DNA of 64,000 bases. Source: Chaenocephalus aceratus (lineage: Eukaryota; Chordata; Actinopteri; Perciformes; Channichthyidae). The stretch is from NCBI GenBank assembly GCA_023974075.1, contig JAMFTG010001481.1:1-64000 (forward strand). The letters run 5' to 3'. Below, piece after piece: positions 1 to 12,669 of this stretch (its first letter is position 1; each line of letters opens with the position of its first letter). Made by a program: the position numbers and the translations under genes. The notes beneath the pieces were generated by a model. That model did not search any database. It saw only the letters and a list, made by a program, of their open reading frames with translations, and was not told the origin of the DNA.

Positions 1-78
1 CCTACAAATAGCCTGATCGGCGACCTTCAAAGCCTGGTGAATCAGCGGGACAGAAGGGAATAAATACATGTTTCTCAC

Positions 79-159
79 CTCCTCTAAACTAAACAGCACT
101 CCTCCAATGGGAGCCCCGAAGGCCACGGACACACCCACCGCTGCTGCTGCAGATAACAC
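79..159 (-). CDS. clcn5: clcn5 coding exon G (GVLFSLEE segment), last clcn5 exon in the window
   Basis: Encodes 27 residues, [14 protein letters not shown] then [13 protein letters not shown], the invariant stretch after the gating-glutamate region of ClC-3/4/5 exchangers. On the minus strand it follows an acceptor ending CCTTGCAG and precedes the donor GTGAGA. It is 81 bp, phase 0 at both ends, and joins the preceding exon at ...KRRE|VLSA as in other CLC genes. ClC-5 is an electrogenic 2Cl-/H+ exchanger of early endosomes that supports acidification and receptor-mediated endocytosis (family knowledge). This exon is intact. One residue (AAAAV) differs from the usual AAAAA of mammalian ClC-5. 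The remaining transporter core and the CBS domains lie left of position 1. Confidence 0.93.
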
Positions 160-170
160 CTGCAAGGAAA

Positions 171-391
171 CACACACTCATTTGATCAGCAGCACAACCG
201 AGACGTCCAACAGAGACTATCAAACAACCGTACATCAAAGGAACGCTGTGTTCTCCTCATACGTACAGAGTAACACATGAATGATTTATTTCTTTAGCGA
301 CGGTTTTTCTAGGATTTTGGGTAATATTCAAAAACTATAAGACGGTTCTGAGAAGTTACTAAAGAGTCTTGTAGCTTTGACAAAAGCTTGG
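171..391. repeat. Direct intronic duplication, copy 1
   Basis: Shares long near-identical blocks with 960-1247, including ATCAAAGGAACGCTGTGTTC and GGGTAATATTCAAAAAC. Both copies lie in the same clcn5 intron, on either side of a trinucleotide tract. Confidence 0.8.
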
Positions 392-555
392 AAACAAACT
401 CCCAATTCCAGAGAAACGATCCTTTTAAGGTAGAAAACCGGAAACTATATGAAGCATTTCTCTCTAAACTGAACATAATGATCACAATGACCTAAAAGCA
501 TTCAAATCCTCTTTATCTGTATTCATTGTTTGCTTGACTGTTATAACCCGGCAGA

Positions 556-955
556 TTGTCTACTACTACCACTACCATAACTACAACTACAACTACCTAC
601 TACTACTACCTACTATCACAACTACCTACTAAACTACTACTACTACTACTACTACCACCTACGACAACTACCTACCACCACCAGCTACTACACTACCTAC
701 CTCTACAACTACTACCTACCTACTACCTACTACTACCTACCACCACCTACTACAACTACCTACCTACCACTACAACTACCTACCTACATACCACTACTAC
801 CTACCTACCTACAACTACCTACCCACCACCACCTACCTACCACTACTACTACCTACCTAACCTACCTACCTACCTACCTACCTACCTACTACCAACCTAC
901 GACAACTACCTACACACCACCACCTACTACAACTACCTACCCACTACCTACTAGT
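556..955. repeat. Imperfect CTA/CCT trinucleotide-tetranucleotide tract
   Basis: About 400 bp of CTA, CCA and CTAC units with no coding meaning; the open frame across it is an artefact of the repeat. Confidence 0.9.
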
Positions 956-959
956 ACAA

Positions 960-1522
<563 letters not shown>

Positions 1523-1950
1523 CTGAGAGACAGAGGAGTGTGGGTTAGCGAGTGTTGCTGAGAGGCATCGGGTTACACGTGTGTGTGAGATAACGTGTAC
1601 ACCGAGAGAAGGGAAGGAGTGATATTTGAGTTTGTGTTGTGGATATTGTTCAAGCAAATAAGCCGTTAACCCGCCGTGCGTGGGCCTGATGACCTCTGTC
1701 TGACCTCTGTCTGACCTTTGAGGGAGAGTAGCAGAGATGTTTAGAGTTTATATTTGCAGGGAAGAGCTGTGTGTGTGTGTTTTGTTGTGTATATATATGA
1801 CACACACACACACACTTGACAATAACATGTCCTTGTAAGCAAATCTCTCCGGCTTTTCACTCCCTTAGAAATAAAGAGCGAGAGGATAGGAGATGAGGAG
1901 GTGTCGGCGTTCTGGCGATTTACTCTGAAGCCTCAGTAGAAGCCTTTTAC

Positions 1951-2073
1951 CTCTGGTATTCCTGAGCCGCATGCGTACGGAGCGAACGCCCTGACCAGCG
2001 CCACGGCCAGGAAAGCGAAGAGTAAAGCCCAGAAGATGTACATCATGTAGTTCACTATGTAGGCGAAGGGACC
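1951..2073 (-). CDS. clcn5: clcn5 coding exon E (GSGIPE chloride-site exon)
   Basis: An intact 123-bp exon encoding 41 residues, [19 protein letters not shown] followed by a helix and [17 protein letters not shown] is the CLC signature loop whose serine helps coordinate the central chloride. The FAYIVNY sequence favours ClC-5 (FAYIVNYFMYVLW in human, recalled) over ClC-3 (SYIMNY) and ClC-4 (AYILNY). The donor is GTAAAAG. The acceptor, CCCCCCAG, lies only a few bases from a (CA)n array of more than 230 bp, so the usual pyrimidine tract is replaced by GT repeats on the transcribed strand. The array length could affect splicing of this exon. Confidence 0.94.
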
Positions 2074-2084
2074 CTGGGGGGAGA

Positions 2085-2320
<236 letters not shown>

Positions 2321-2840
2321 AGATTAAATCCTAGATACTTGATACAGGCTTTATGCACATGAATAGTAAAACAGTTTGCCTGCTTATCTAAGACTTGCTC
2401 CAGTCTTTGCTTTCAATCATTTTCTTAAATAAACACCACATTTTTACAGTACAATGTATTTTGTGTGTATTTTTATGAATGGCTGTCTCTGTTCATTTGC
2501 ATATTTTAGTTATTTAGTTTTTCTGTAAAGCACTTTAGAGTGATTTTATATGATCACACACACACACACACACACACCACACACACAAGGTGCATCTGTG
2601 GCGTCATGACAGCTTACGACCAGCAGATGGAATCAATGCGCCATCACAACTTTTCTTGGTGTCAGAAAAGTAAGTGACTATTAAATTGTGCAACTGGTCC
2701 ATTTCTATCAGGAGGAACTCTTCCATAAGCACGTAAAGAAGATAGTGGGACAGGCAGCAGCTTAATTCAAACAGTTGGAGCCGAGGCATTTATCATCCCA
2801 AATCTCCCTCTGTAAACACAGGCTTGAGCTAGCTTGGCTA

Positions 2841-2842
2841 TC

Positions 2843-2876
<34 letters not shown>
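2841..2876. repeat. (TAA)n microsatellite
   Basis: A short AT-rich trinucleotide run in the clcn5 intron 2074-3004. Confidence 0.9.
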
Positions 2877-3004
2877 TTAAATGTATATAGCGCCTTTCAG
2901 GAGACGAGGTGGATGAGGGTGGGAGTGATATGCTGCCATGTATACATTTAACAGACGTGTGCAACACATCCATTTCCCTCTGGATGAAAGGTGTGTTTTT
3001 GTAC

Positions 3005-3193
3005 CTCTGCTGTGCCGGTGATGAGCTCGGCCCAGCTCTGCCACTGGGGGGCAGCGGTCCCTCTCCTGGAAGGTGGTCTCGTTGGACTTCCAGCAGCAGT
3101 GCTCGTGGTTAAACCAGAAGCCCACCAGACAAATCCCCTCCTTCATGTCCGTCAGCCAGTGGGCCGCGATGTCGATACCACCGGCAAGAGCAC
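3005..3193 (-). CDS. clcn5: clcn5 coding exon D (loop with [10 protein letters not shown]), with a 1-base insertion
   Basis: Encodes [20 protein letters not shown], then a segment with [11 protein letters not shown] and [11 protein letters not shown], ending in [12 protein letters not shown]. This is the cysteine-containing lumenal loop of ClC-3/4/5. The acceptor is CTCCAG and the donor GTACAA; it joins exon C through a split glycine codon. Expected length is 188 bp, observed 189. The C-run at 3046-3051 has six bases where CP|QW needs five, which throws the assembled frame into a nonsense tail. A CAG/CTG run sits just upstream of the acceptor at 3239-3272. No other coding defect is visible. 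Confidence 0.92.
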
Positions 3194-3238
3194 CTGGAGG
3201 AGAGGAAGAGGAGGAGGAAGTCAGGACAATGAGAAGGA

Positions 3239-3270
<32 letters not shown>

Positions 3271-3272
3271 AG
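3239..3272. repeat. CTG/CAG trinucleotide run
   Basis: About eleven uninterrupted CTG units on the plus strand (CAG on the clcn5 sense strand), 45 bp upstream of the acceptor of the 3005-3193 exon. Short intronic CAG runs of this kind are often length-polymorphic. Confidence 0.9.
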
Positions 3273-3758
3273 TAATTTAAATGTGTTATCTTTAATATAT
3301 ATAGTGTTTCTTATGCATGCTTCCAAGTTAACAATAAGCTGTCTTTGGCTCTTTTCTGCTGTAACAGATGTACATTTCCCCTCTGTGGCACTAATAAAGG
3401 TATTCTGATTCTGCCTCTGTGGTCTCAACTTGGTTTGCTTGTCAGTATCACTTCTCTTAGCAAATGTCGCCCTGCTGCCTGTTTTCAGTGCAGTGTAGTT
3501 GCTCTGCACCCGCCTGTCAGTCACCACGTGTGAACTCACTTCAAGCAGAGGCAACGAGCACAGAAACAAGAAGAGAGGTGTGAACAGGTCTGCCTACAGA
3601 CACTTGAAGTGCACAGTGGACATCATGTTCAAGTGTACATTTCAATAAAGTGGGTTTCTTTCTGGAAACAATGCCCCAGCTGTTCAGATCAAACCGCAGG
3701 CTTTACTGTTAGGCTGATTAAATCCACAGATCAGAGACATATACATATATATGTGTAC

Positions 3759-3858
3759 CTGACATGAGTCCCACCAGCAGCATGAGCAGCCATCCAGAGA
3801 AAGCATCACTGACGCTGTGCAGCAGAGCCATCGTGGACAGTTTGCTCTTATTGGTGAT
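3759..3858 (-). CDS. clcn5: clcn5 coding exon C (helix B region)
   Basis: An intact 100-bp exon (33 codons plus one base) encoding [20 protein letters not shown] then [14 protein letters not shown]. It matches the start of the first membrane helix of ClC-5 ([21 protein letters not shown] in human, recalled). Acceptor CACTCAG and donor GTACAC; phase 1 at its 3' end, which fits exon D. The position expected to be tryptophan (STW) is methionine here. The intron before it (3859-6267) is almost entirely a trinucleotide tract. Confidence 0.93.
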
Positions 3859-3954
3859 CTGAGTGGACATAAGATACGGAGATCAATATCGACAAATCCT
3901 GCATTACATACAAGTAGTGCAGAGTAATAGTGTCAAGCATGGTTGTTTTAAAAT

Positions 3955-5136
3955 CTACTACTACCACTACCTACTACTACTACCTACTACTGCTACTACT
4001 ACTACTACTACCACCTACTACTGCTTCTACTACTACCACCTACTACTGCTTCTACCACCTACTACTGCTTCTACTACCTACTACTGCCACTACTACCACC
4101 TACTACTGCTTCTACTACTACCACCTACTACTACACCTACTACTTAACCTACTACTGCCACTACTACTACTACCACCTACTACTGCTGCTACTACTTACT
4201 ACTACCACCTACTACTGCTGCTACTACTACTGCTACCCTGCCTCCTACTACTACTACTACTACCACCTACTACTACTGCTTCTACTACTACTGCTACCAC
4301 TGCCTCCTACTACTACTACTACTAACACCTGCTACTACTACTACTGCTGCTACTACTACTACTACTACCACCTACTACTACCACTACTACTACTACTACT
4401 ACCACCACCTACTACTACTAACACCTGCTACTACTACTACTGCTACTACTACTACTACCACCACCTACTACTACTGCTGCTACCACCTACTACTACCACG
4501 TAGTACTACTACTACTACTACTACTACCACCTACTACTAACACCTGCTACTACTACCTACTGCTGCTGCTACTACTACTACTACTACCACCTACTACTAA
4601 CACCTGCTACTACGTACTGCTACTACCTACTGCTGCTGGCTACTACTACTACTACTACTACTACTACACCTACTACTAACACCTGCTACTACTACTGCTA
4701 CTACCTACTACTGCTTCTACTACTACTGCTACCACTGCCTCCTACTACTACTACCACCTACTACTACTGCTTCTACTACTACCACCTACTACTGCTCTAC
4801 TACTACTGCTACCACTGCCTCCTACTACTACTACCTACTACTACCACCTACTACTACTAACACCTGCTACTACTACTGCTGCTACTACTACCACTACTAC
4901 TAACACCTGCTACTTACTACCACCTACTAATGCTACCACCTACTACTGCTGCTACTACTACTACTACTACCACCTACTACTGCTTCTACTACTGCCTCCT
5001 ACTACTACCACCTACTACTGCCACCTACTACTGCTGCTACTGCTACCACCTACTACTGCTGCTACTACTACTACTACCACCTACTACTGCTTCTACCACC
5101 TACTACTGCTTCTACTACTGCCACCTACTACTGCTG

Positions 5137-5177
<41 letters not shown>

Positions 5178-5898
5178 TACTACTAACACCTGCTACTACT
5201 ACTACTACCACCTACTACTACTGCTTCTACCACCTTCTACTGCTGCTACTACTACTGCTACTGCTACTACTGCTGCTACTACTACTACTACTACTACCAC
5301 CTACTACTGCTGCTAATACTACTACCACACCTACTACTAACACCTGCTACTACTACTACTACTACCACTACCACCTACTACTACTACTACCTACTACTAC
5401 TACTACTACTACTACTACTATACCACCTACTACTACTACCACCTACTACCTGCTAATACACCTACGACCACTACTACTGACGGCTGCTACTACTACTTAC
5501 TACCCACCCACTACTACCTAACTACTAAGTAACTACCACCTACTACTGCTACTACTTACTACCTACCACCTACTACCACCTACTACTGCTACTACTACCT
5601 ACTTACCACTACTACTACTGCTGCTGCTACTACTACTACCACCTACTACTGCTGCTACTACTACTACTTACTACCACCTACTACTACTTTTACTACTACT
5701 ACTACTACTACTACTACTACCCCACCTACTATCTGCTACTACTACTACTACTACTTACTACCACTGCTACTACTACTACCACCTACTACTGCTGCTACGA
5801 CTACTATTACTACCACCTACTACTTTACTCTAACTACTTGACTACTACTACTACTACTATACTAACTACTACTTCTACTACCCACCACCTACTACTGC

Positions 5899-5929
<31 letters not shown>

Positions 5930-6125
5930 TACTACTACTTCTACTACTACTACTACCCTACTACTACTTACTACCGCCTACTACTTCTACTACTACTACT
6001 ACTACCACTACCACCACCTACACCTACTACTGCTACCGCCTACTACTCTACTGCTACTACTACGTACTACTGCTACTACTACTACTACTTACTACCACCT
6101 ACTACTTCTACTACTACTGCTACTA
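3955..6125. repeat. 2.2-kb imperfect CTA/CTG/CCA trinucleotide tract
   Basis: Nearly the whole intron 3859-6267 consists of CTACTACTG and CTACTACCA units with local higher-order repeats. On the transcribed strand it reads TAG/CAG/TGG. Long open frames across it are by-products of the period-3 composition. Confidence 0.95.
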
Positions 6126-6267
6126 TGAAACTTCAAGATAACATTTTTGAGAATAAATATAACTACTTGCGTTAGCTCGTATGCTAGTTTCACAGTATAA
6201 CACTTCTATGGACTGAGTAATGAATAATCTCCCCCCCCTCTCCCTCCCCACGGCCCCCTCTCCGTAC

Positions 6268-6438
6268 CTCTCGGTGTCGCTCTCGGTCCTTTGCTCTTCT
6301 CTCGGACCCAGTCGATGGTGTTGAAGTCCTCGTAGGTGCCCAGTCCGGGGAGCGTTTCCTCCTCCAGAGGGTCCAACGGCTTGCCGCCCCCGTTCATCCC
6401 TGCCGCTCCGCTGCTGCGGCCCGGCTCCTCGTAGGATC
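6268..6438 (-). CDS. clcn5: clcn5 coding exon B ([15 protein letters not shown]), with a 1-base insertion
   Basis: Encodes SYEEPGRSSGAAGMNGGG, then an acidic linker and [20 protein letters not shown], ending in an RERHRE-like motif. It corresponds to the cytosolic segment before the first helix in ClC-3/4/5 ([20 protein letters not shown] in ClC-5). It joins exon A by a split glycine codon (G|GA). Expected length is 170 bp, observed 171; an extra A (or G) near 6288-6292 turns KDRERHRE into KGPRATPRG. The internal ATG at 6397 (MNGGG) is the natural start for a short isoform, as human ClC-5 also has a short form starting in this region. Donor GTACGG, acceptor CTCTCAG. Confidence 0.92.
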
Positions 6439-6446
6439 CTGAGAGA

Positions 6447-6533
<87 letters not shown>

Positions 6534-6643
6534 GAGAGAGAGACAGAGAGAGAGAAGAGCAGAGAGAGAGAGAGACAGAGAGAGAGAGAGGAGAGACAGA
6601 GACAGAGGACAGAGACAGAGAGAGAGAGAAGAGAGAGAGAGAC

Positions 6644-6678
<35 letters not shown>

Positions 6679-6682
6679 CAGA

Positions 6683-6717
<35 letters not shown>

Positions 6718-6752
6718 AGAGAGAGAGAGAGAGACAGAGAGAGAGAGAGACA
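6447..6752. repeat. (GA)n / GACAGA purine tract
   Basis: About 300 bp of GA repeats broken by ACAGA units, on the plus strand. It follows the 6268-6438 exon and supplies that exon's pyrimidine tract on the minus strand. Confidence 0.95.
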
Positions 6753-6780
6753 TATTAAAGGTCACCTATTATGCAAAATC

Positions 6781-8805
6781 CCCTCTTCATGTCTCTTCTA
6801 CATCAACATGTGTCCTCTCTTCTTCATGTCTCTTCTACATCAACATGTGTCCCCTCTTCTCCATGTCTCTTCTACATCAACATGTGTCCTCTCTTCTTCA
6901 TGTCTCTTCTACATCAACATGTGTCCCCTCTTCTCCATGTCTCTTCTACACATCAACATGTGTCCCCTCTTCTTCATGTCTCTTCTACATCAACATGTGT
7001 CCCTCTTCTCCATGTCTCTTCTACATCAACATGTGTCCCCTCTTCTTCATGTCTCCTCTACATCAACATGTGTCCCTCTTCTTCTTCTTCTTCACGTCTC
7101 TTCTACATCAACATGTGTCCCCTCTTCTTCATGTCTCTTCTACATCAACATGTGTCCCCTCTTCTCCATGTCTCTTCTACATCAACATGTGTCCCCTCTT
7201 CTTCCTTCATGTCTCTTCTACATCAACATGTGTCCCCTCTTCTCCATGTCTCTTCTACATCAACATGTGTCCCCTCTTGTTCATGTCTCTTCTACATCAA
7301 CATGTGTCCCCTCTTCTCCATGTCTCTACATCAACATGTGTCCCCTCTTCTTCATGTCTCTTCACATCAACATGTATCCCCTCTTCTTCATGTCTCTTCT
7401 ACATCAACATGTGTCCCCCTTGTTCATGTCTCTTCTACATCACATGTGTCCCCTCTTCTCCATGTCTCTACACATCAACATGTGTCCCCCTCTTCTTCAT
7501 GTCTCTTCTACATCAACATGTGTCCCCCTTCTTCATGTCCTTCTACATCAACATGTGTCCCCTCTTCTCCATGTCTCTACATCAACATGTGTCCCCTCTT
7601 CTTCATGCTCTCTACATCAACATGTGTCCCCTCTTCTCCACGTCTCTTCTACATCAACATGTGTCCCCTCTTCTCCATGTCTCTTCTACATCAACATGTG
7701 TCCCCTCTTCTCCATGTCTCTTCTACATCAACATGTGTCCCCTCTTCTTCATGTCTCTTCTACATCAACATGTGTCCCCTCTTCTCCATGTCTCTTCTAC
7801 ATCAACATGCGTCCCCTCTTCTTCATGTCTCTCTACATCAACATGTGTCCCCTCTTCTTCATGTCTCTTCTACATCAACATGTGTCCCCTCTTCTTCATG
7901 TCTCTTCTACATCAACATGTGTCCCCTCTTCTTCATGTCTCTTCTACATCAACATGTGTCCCCTCTTCTCCACGTCTCTTCTACATCAACATGTGTCCCC
8001 CTCTTCTCCACGTCTCTTCTACATCAACATGTGTCCCCTCTTCTCCATGTCTCTTCTACATCAACATGTGTCCCCTCTTCTTCATGTCTCTTCTACATCA
8101 ACATGTGTCCCCTCTTCTTCATGTCTCTTCTACATCAACATGTGTCCCCTCTTCTCCATGTCGTCTCTACATCAACATGTGTCCCCTCTTCTTCACGTCT
8201 CTTCTACATCAACATGTGTCCCCTCTTCTTCACGTCTCTTCTACATCAACATGTGTCCCCTCTTCTTCATGTCTCTTCTACATCAACATGTGTCCCCTCT
8301 TCTTCATGTCTCTTCTACATCAACACGTGTCCCCTCTTCTTCATGTCTCTTCTACATCAACACGTGTCCCCTCTTCTCCATGTCTCTTCTACATCAACAC
8401 GTGTCCCCTCTTCTCCATGTCTCTTCTACATCAACACGTGTCCCCCTCTTCTCCATGTCTCTTCTACATCAACACGTGTCCCCCTCTTCTTCATGTCTCT
8501 TCTACATCAACATGTGTCCCCTCTTCTTCATGTCTCTTCTACATCAACATGTGTCCCCTCTTCTTCATGTCTCTTCTACATTAACAATGTGTCCCCTCTT
8601 CTTTCATGTCTCTTCTACATCAACATGTGTCCCCTCTTCTCCATGTCGTCTCTACATCAACATGTGTCCCCTCTTCTCCATGTCGTCTCTACATCAACAT
8701 GTGTCCCGTCTTCTTCACGTCTCTTCTACATCAACATGTGTCCCCTCTTCTTCATGTCTCTTCTACATCAACATGTGTCCCCTCTTCTCCATGTCCTCTT
8801 CTGTG
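6781..8805. repeat. 37-bp minisatellite, about 55 copies
   Basis: The unit is about CTCTTCTACATCAACATGTG plus TCCCCTCTTCTTCATGT, with CTTCTC/CTTCTT and CATG/CACG variants and many 1-2 base indels. It is flanked left by AAAGGTCACCTATTATGC (a typical fish repeat end) and right by GGAAAGGAGACTCTGAAAG. The 710-, 688- and 579-codon open frames across it are not genes: 37 is not a multiple of three and the unit has no stop in any plus frame. Confidence 0.96.
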
Positions 8806-8936
8806 AGAGACATGTGTCCCCTCTGTGGAAAGGAGACTCTGAAAGTTTCAGGAACATTATTGAAAAAAGTTTGAGAACCACTGCTCTAACGTTTGTGTTT
8901 TAAAATCAATATAAGCGTATATTTTTCACTGAATTA

Positions 8937-9201
<265 letters not shown>

Positions 9202-9525
9202 CACTTTTGAAAGATGCTGTAACAAAAAACTATAATTGTTGTCACACACATTTTCTTTCGTTGCATTTTGTCTTTGCTAGAATCTTAATCTCCGCCATCT
9301 TTACTTCACGAACACAGCAGCCACATGTCTGACATGACACAGGGAAGGAGAACCTCCGCCCACTAACACAATACACCTGATCTGACAAGTCAGACTGGTT
9401 CCAACCACCATCAGCTCCAAGAATGTTCCAGATGAATGACCGCGAGAAATGTGTTCCGTCTTCCTCCAACATACCCTTTCTTTTACCGTGTCACCGGTCG
9501 AACTGAGAAAACTGTCTGGATTTAC

Positions 9526-9824
<299 letters not shown>

Positions 9825-9829
9825 CTTCA

Positions 9830-10390
9830 AGGCAACACGAGTCAGCTGATGGTAATAAAACCCCACATGTAACTGGAGCAGGTGTTGTGAGAACGCTGTG
9901 GAGTGAAGAATGTCAGAACAGTCATTATATGCTTTGCTTCCGCGAAACCAGTTTGTCCCTTGCTTCTGGGATATTAAAGTTTGTTCACCTGGCCATCTTA
10001 AATTTATTATTCTAAAATGCACGTTGTAGCTAATAAAGGGAAATGTTTGAGTTGTTATTGGCCATCTTTTGCACATCAAAAAGCCATCCGAGAAAAACGT
10101 TTTAATGCGTTTAATATGCAATTTCTTGTACATTTAAAAACTGTTTAAAAATGTCATCTATGAAAATGCATGTTTCTTTGTCACACGTCGCCACGTTTCC
10201 CCGCCCTCTTCAAAAGCTCATAATCTAGTTTTGTCCGGTTCGATCTCTGTTTTCCAGCTTTGAACGTGTTTAAAGTTGTAAATCGGTTAAGATAACAACA
10301 CGTTGTCCTCGTGGGTTATTTTCCATTTAAAGTGGATTTACAGTAAACACAACCAGTGTGGCTGACCTGTGTTCCTCATGCATACAGGAG
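9830..10390. other. clcn5 intron, no feature seen
   Basis: AT-rich unique-looking intronic sequence between repeat arrays. I see no exon, RNA gene or clear transposon end. Confidence 0.6.
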
Positions 10391-10393
10391 TAG

Positions 10394-10514
10394 CCCACAC
10401 ACACACTCTGGGAGACTCACATAACCCACACACACACTCTGGGACTCACATAACCCACACACACACTCTGGGACTCACATAACCCACACACACACTCTGG
10501 GACTCACATAACCC
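10394..10514. repeat. 30-bp tandem repeat, four copies
   Basis: The unit is CACACACACTCTGGGACTCA plus CATAACCCA; the first copy carries two extra bases. Confidence 0.93.
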
Positions 10515-10890
10515 AAACACACTAGAAAAGAATGACAGGAATTTGTCAGATCAAACGACACCGACAAGAAAGTGGACTAACATGCAAACAAGTGTTAAGG
10601 ACTCCAGTTTGACCTCGGCTGCAAAGTTATGACCGTATAAAGATGAACAAAGCGGCCTCTGCGACCCCGAACATGCATCAACAGAAACATTAACCAGTGC
10701 CTGCTGGGTTGTAAACGGTCTTAAAGATAACACACAACACATTTAAAGGGAGCTAATGGCTAACACAAGCTAACTGAAAAGCAGCAGGGAAGAGAATACA
10801 TCAACGTGTAGCTCAGTCTGACAAGAGATGATGACGACGGCAGGCTTTCTTCATTTCAACTAGATCAGATTTAAATATCCCACAACTCAC

Positions 10891-10991
10891 CCCCTCCACC
10901 AGAACCTCCTGGTCCAGTGTTTGCTCCAGAACTCCCAGTCCATCTTCCTCTCAGCCCCAAACACGACAAACCAGTCGCTGCTGAAACTCAT
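10891..10991 (-). CDS. Candidate alternative clcn5 first exon (weak)
   Basis: On the minus strand an ATG at 10991 opens about 33 codons (MSFSSDWFVVFG...KHWTRRFWWRG) that run into a strong donor, GGGG|GTGAGTT, at 10890. Four inverted CCAAT boxes lie just upstream (11053-11147). As assembled the exon ends in phase 2 while clcn5 exon B needs phase 1, so the peptide would join in frame only if one G of the terminal run is an artefact. Otherwise this would be a non-coding first exon for the short form starting at 6397. I do not recognise the peptide. It could be a chance ORF. Confidence 0.35.
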
Positions 10992-11047
10992 ACCTGGAGT
11001 CTCTTACCTCCTCGAGGAAGTGGACTCCAGCTGAGCTCTGGAGGGAG

Positions 11048-11150
11048 TCGCGATTGGCTAATGCGTCTGGGACGTGGATGGGGATTGGCTGAGCTGGTGG
11101 GAACTGTTTTTTAATTGGTCGTGGGGGTTGGGAGCGGCTCTGATTGGCTG
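11048..11150 (-). promoter_or_regulatory. Array of four CCAAT (NF-Y type) boxes
   Basis: ATTGG pentamers (CCAAT on the minus strand) occur near 11053, 11084, 11114 and 11143, about 30 bp apart, three in the extended form GATTGGCT. They lie 60-160 bp upstream of the candidate exon at 10891-10991, the usual place for NF-Y sites relative to a start site. No TATA box is evident. I infer an internal minus-strand promoter in the long first clcn5 intron. Confidence 0.45.
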
Positions 11151-11159
11151 AGGTGGGTT

Positions 11160-12660
11160 TCTGCGTCTAAAAGGGGGGATTTGTGTTTACGAGGTCTTCA
11201 CCTTTTGGCTCCCGTGAGACCCTGGGAGTTTTTAAAGAGGTCAGGTGAATGTCAAATACGGAAAAAGATCTTTGCGAATACAATTAAAATACTGTGACGG
11301 AATTATACTAAAAGAAATTGAAAAAAATCCGATGTGATTAATATTGAAAAAATGATATTAAGTTCATAAAAAATCGATTTAAAAGCGTAAACTAAACGCT
11401 CGTAAGCTTCCGTTACACTGCGGTCTCTCACTGTCGAGGGCAATAGACCCGCAGTGGAGGGAACCCATGACTCAGTCGTGCTCGCATGAGTTGGCCTTGA
11501 ATGGGTTTACAGCACTGTTACATTAGATAAGGCTCAACACAAAAAAGCAAATCACTCCGGAAGCGGCGAGTGCTTACATGAAATGTGGGGACTGCACTGT
11601 TTGTTATTCGACCGTCTGATGGCTTCGTGTTCTGGGAAAGAAATTGTCACCAATGTTCACTTAACCCCTTCGTGCAGTTCACTTAATAAGCATTCGCGTG
11701 CTTTCTGTCGCCTGTGAAGAGCAAGGGGCGCAGGACACTGGAATGGACTTCCGTCAGCATCTCAAGACCAAAAGATTGATCTAGTTAATAATCAATAAAC
11801 TAAATAATAAGTACGGTGCAGCTCTTCTGTCGACATCCTTGAAAATTCTTGTACACAAAAACATCCCCAGATATATTTCAACATGTCCAGTGTCCTTCCA
11901 AGTCCTTCCCGGCAGAAGCCCCTGGATAAACTCTGCTCTCACAAACAAGGGATGTCCTCCTGCTGAGCTCGACACTCATTGTGTGTGTGTTGTGTGTGTG
12001 TGTGGTGTGTGTGTGTGTGTGTGTTGTGTGTGTGTGTGTGTGTGGTGTGTGTGTGTGTCCTAGAGTACACACTGTAATCTTATATTTTCACAGAATATCA
12101 ACCAAACTGGACGCCCTGTTTTCGCCATGTGCCCGCGTCACCGTCTATTACCAGTAACACATTACGTTATATTTCCCAGACACACATGCACACACACACA
12201 TCTAAAAAGGCTGACAGAAAAACACACCACGCTTGAAACACACACCCCGTCTCCAGTGAGGATTTGAACCTTGAACTCCTGAGGTCTAGTTGCCATGGGA
12301 ATTGGCGTCCCCCGTGGACCCGCGGCGACAACAAACAACCTCTCTGTACCATGTTGCTTGTCGTTAGGCAGCGTAAATCATATTTACTGCGTCAGAGGAA
12401 ATTGAATATAAAGTAGGAATGTGCGTCTGTGCCTTCGATTCGATTCTTTTGCACGTCCAGGAGATCACGTTTTCCACGTGCTGGGAAGAGACTCTAAAGG
12501 ACCAGGACACGATGTGACGGTCCTGCTGGAAAAAGAGACGACTTAAAGAAACGGGATCAAGATTGAAGACGGGAGGAAAGACTTCTCAAGAGTTTTTATC
12601 AACCGGGATTTCCCTTACATTGATGTTTTGAACGACTGAAACACAACACAGCATTTTCAA
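11160..12660. other. clcn5 intron, mostly unassigned
   Basis: Holds a (GT)n run at 11979-12058 with TTGT and GGT gaps. No gene, RNA or transposon boundary is recognised elsewhere. Confidence 0.5.
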
Positions 12661-12669
12661 CTGGTATTA

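Noticed and set aside
3863..6128. Tyr/Leu/Thr-rich open frames
   Set aside because: They follow from the CTA/CTG/CCA tract and have no start, splice or conservation logic.
6771..8903. A 710-codon open frame on the plus strand
   Set aside because: It is a translation of the 37-bp minisatellite; the other two frames are equally open and the flanking sequence is transposon-like.
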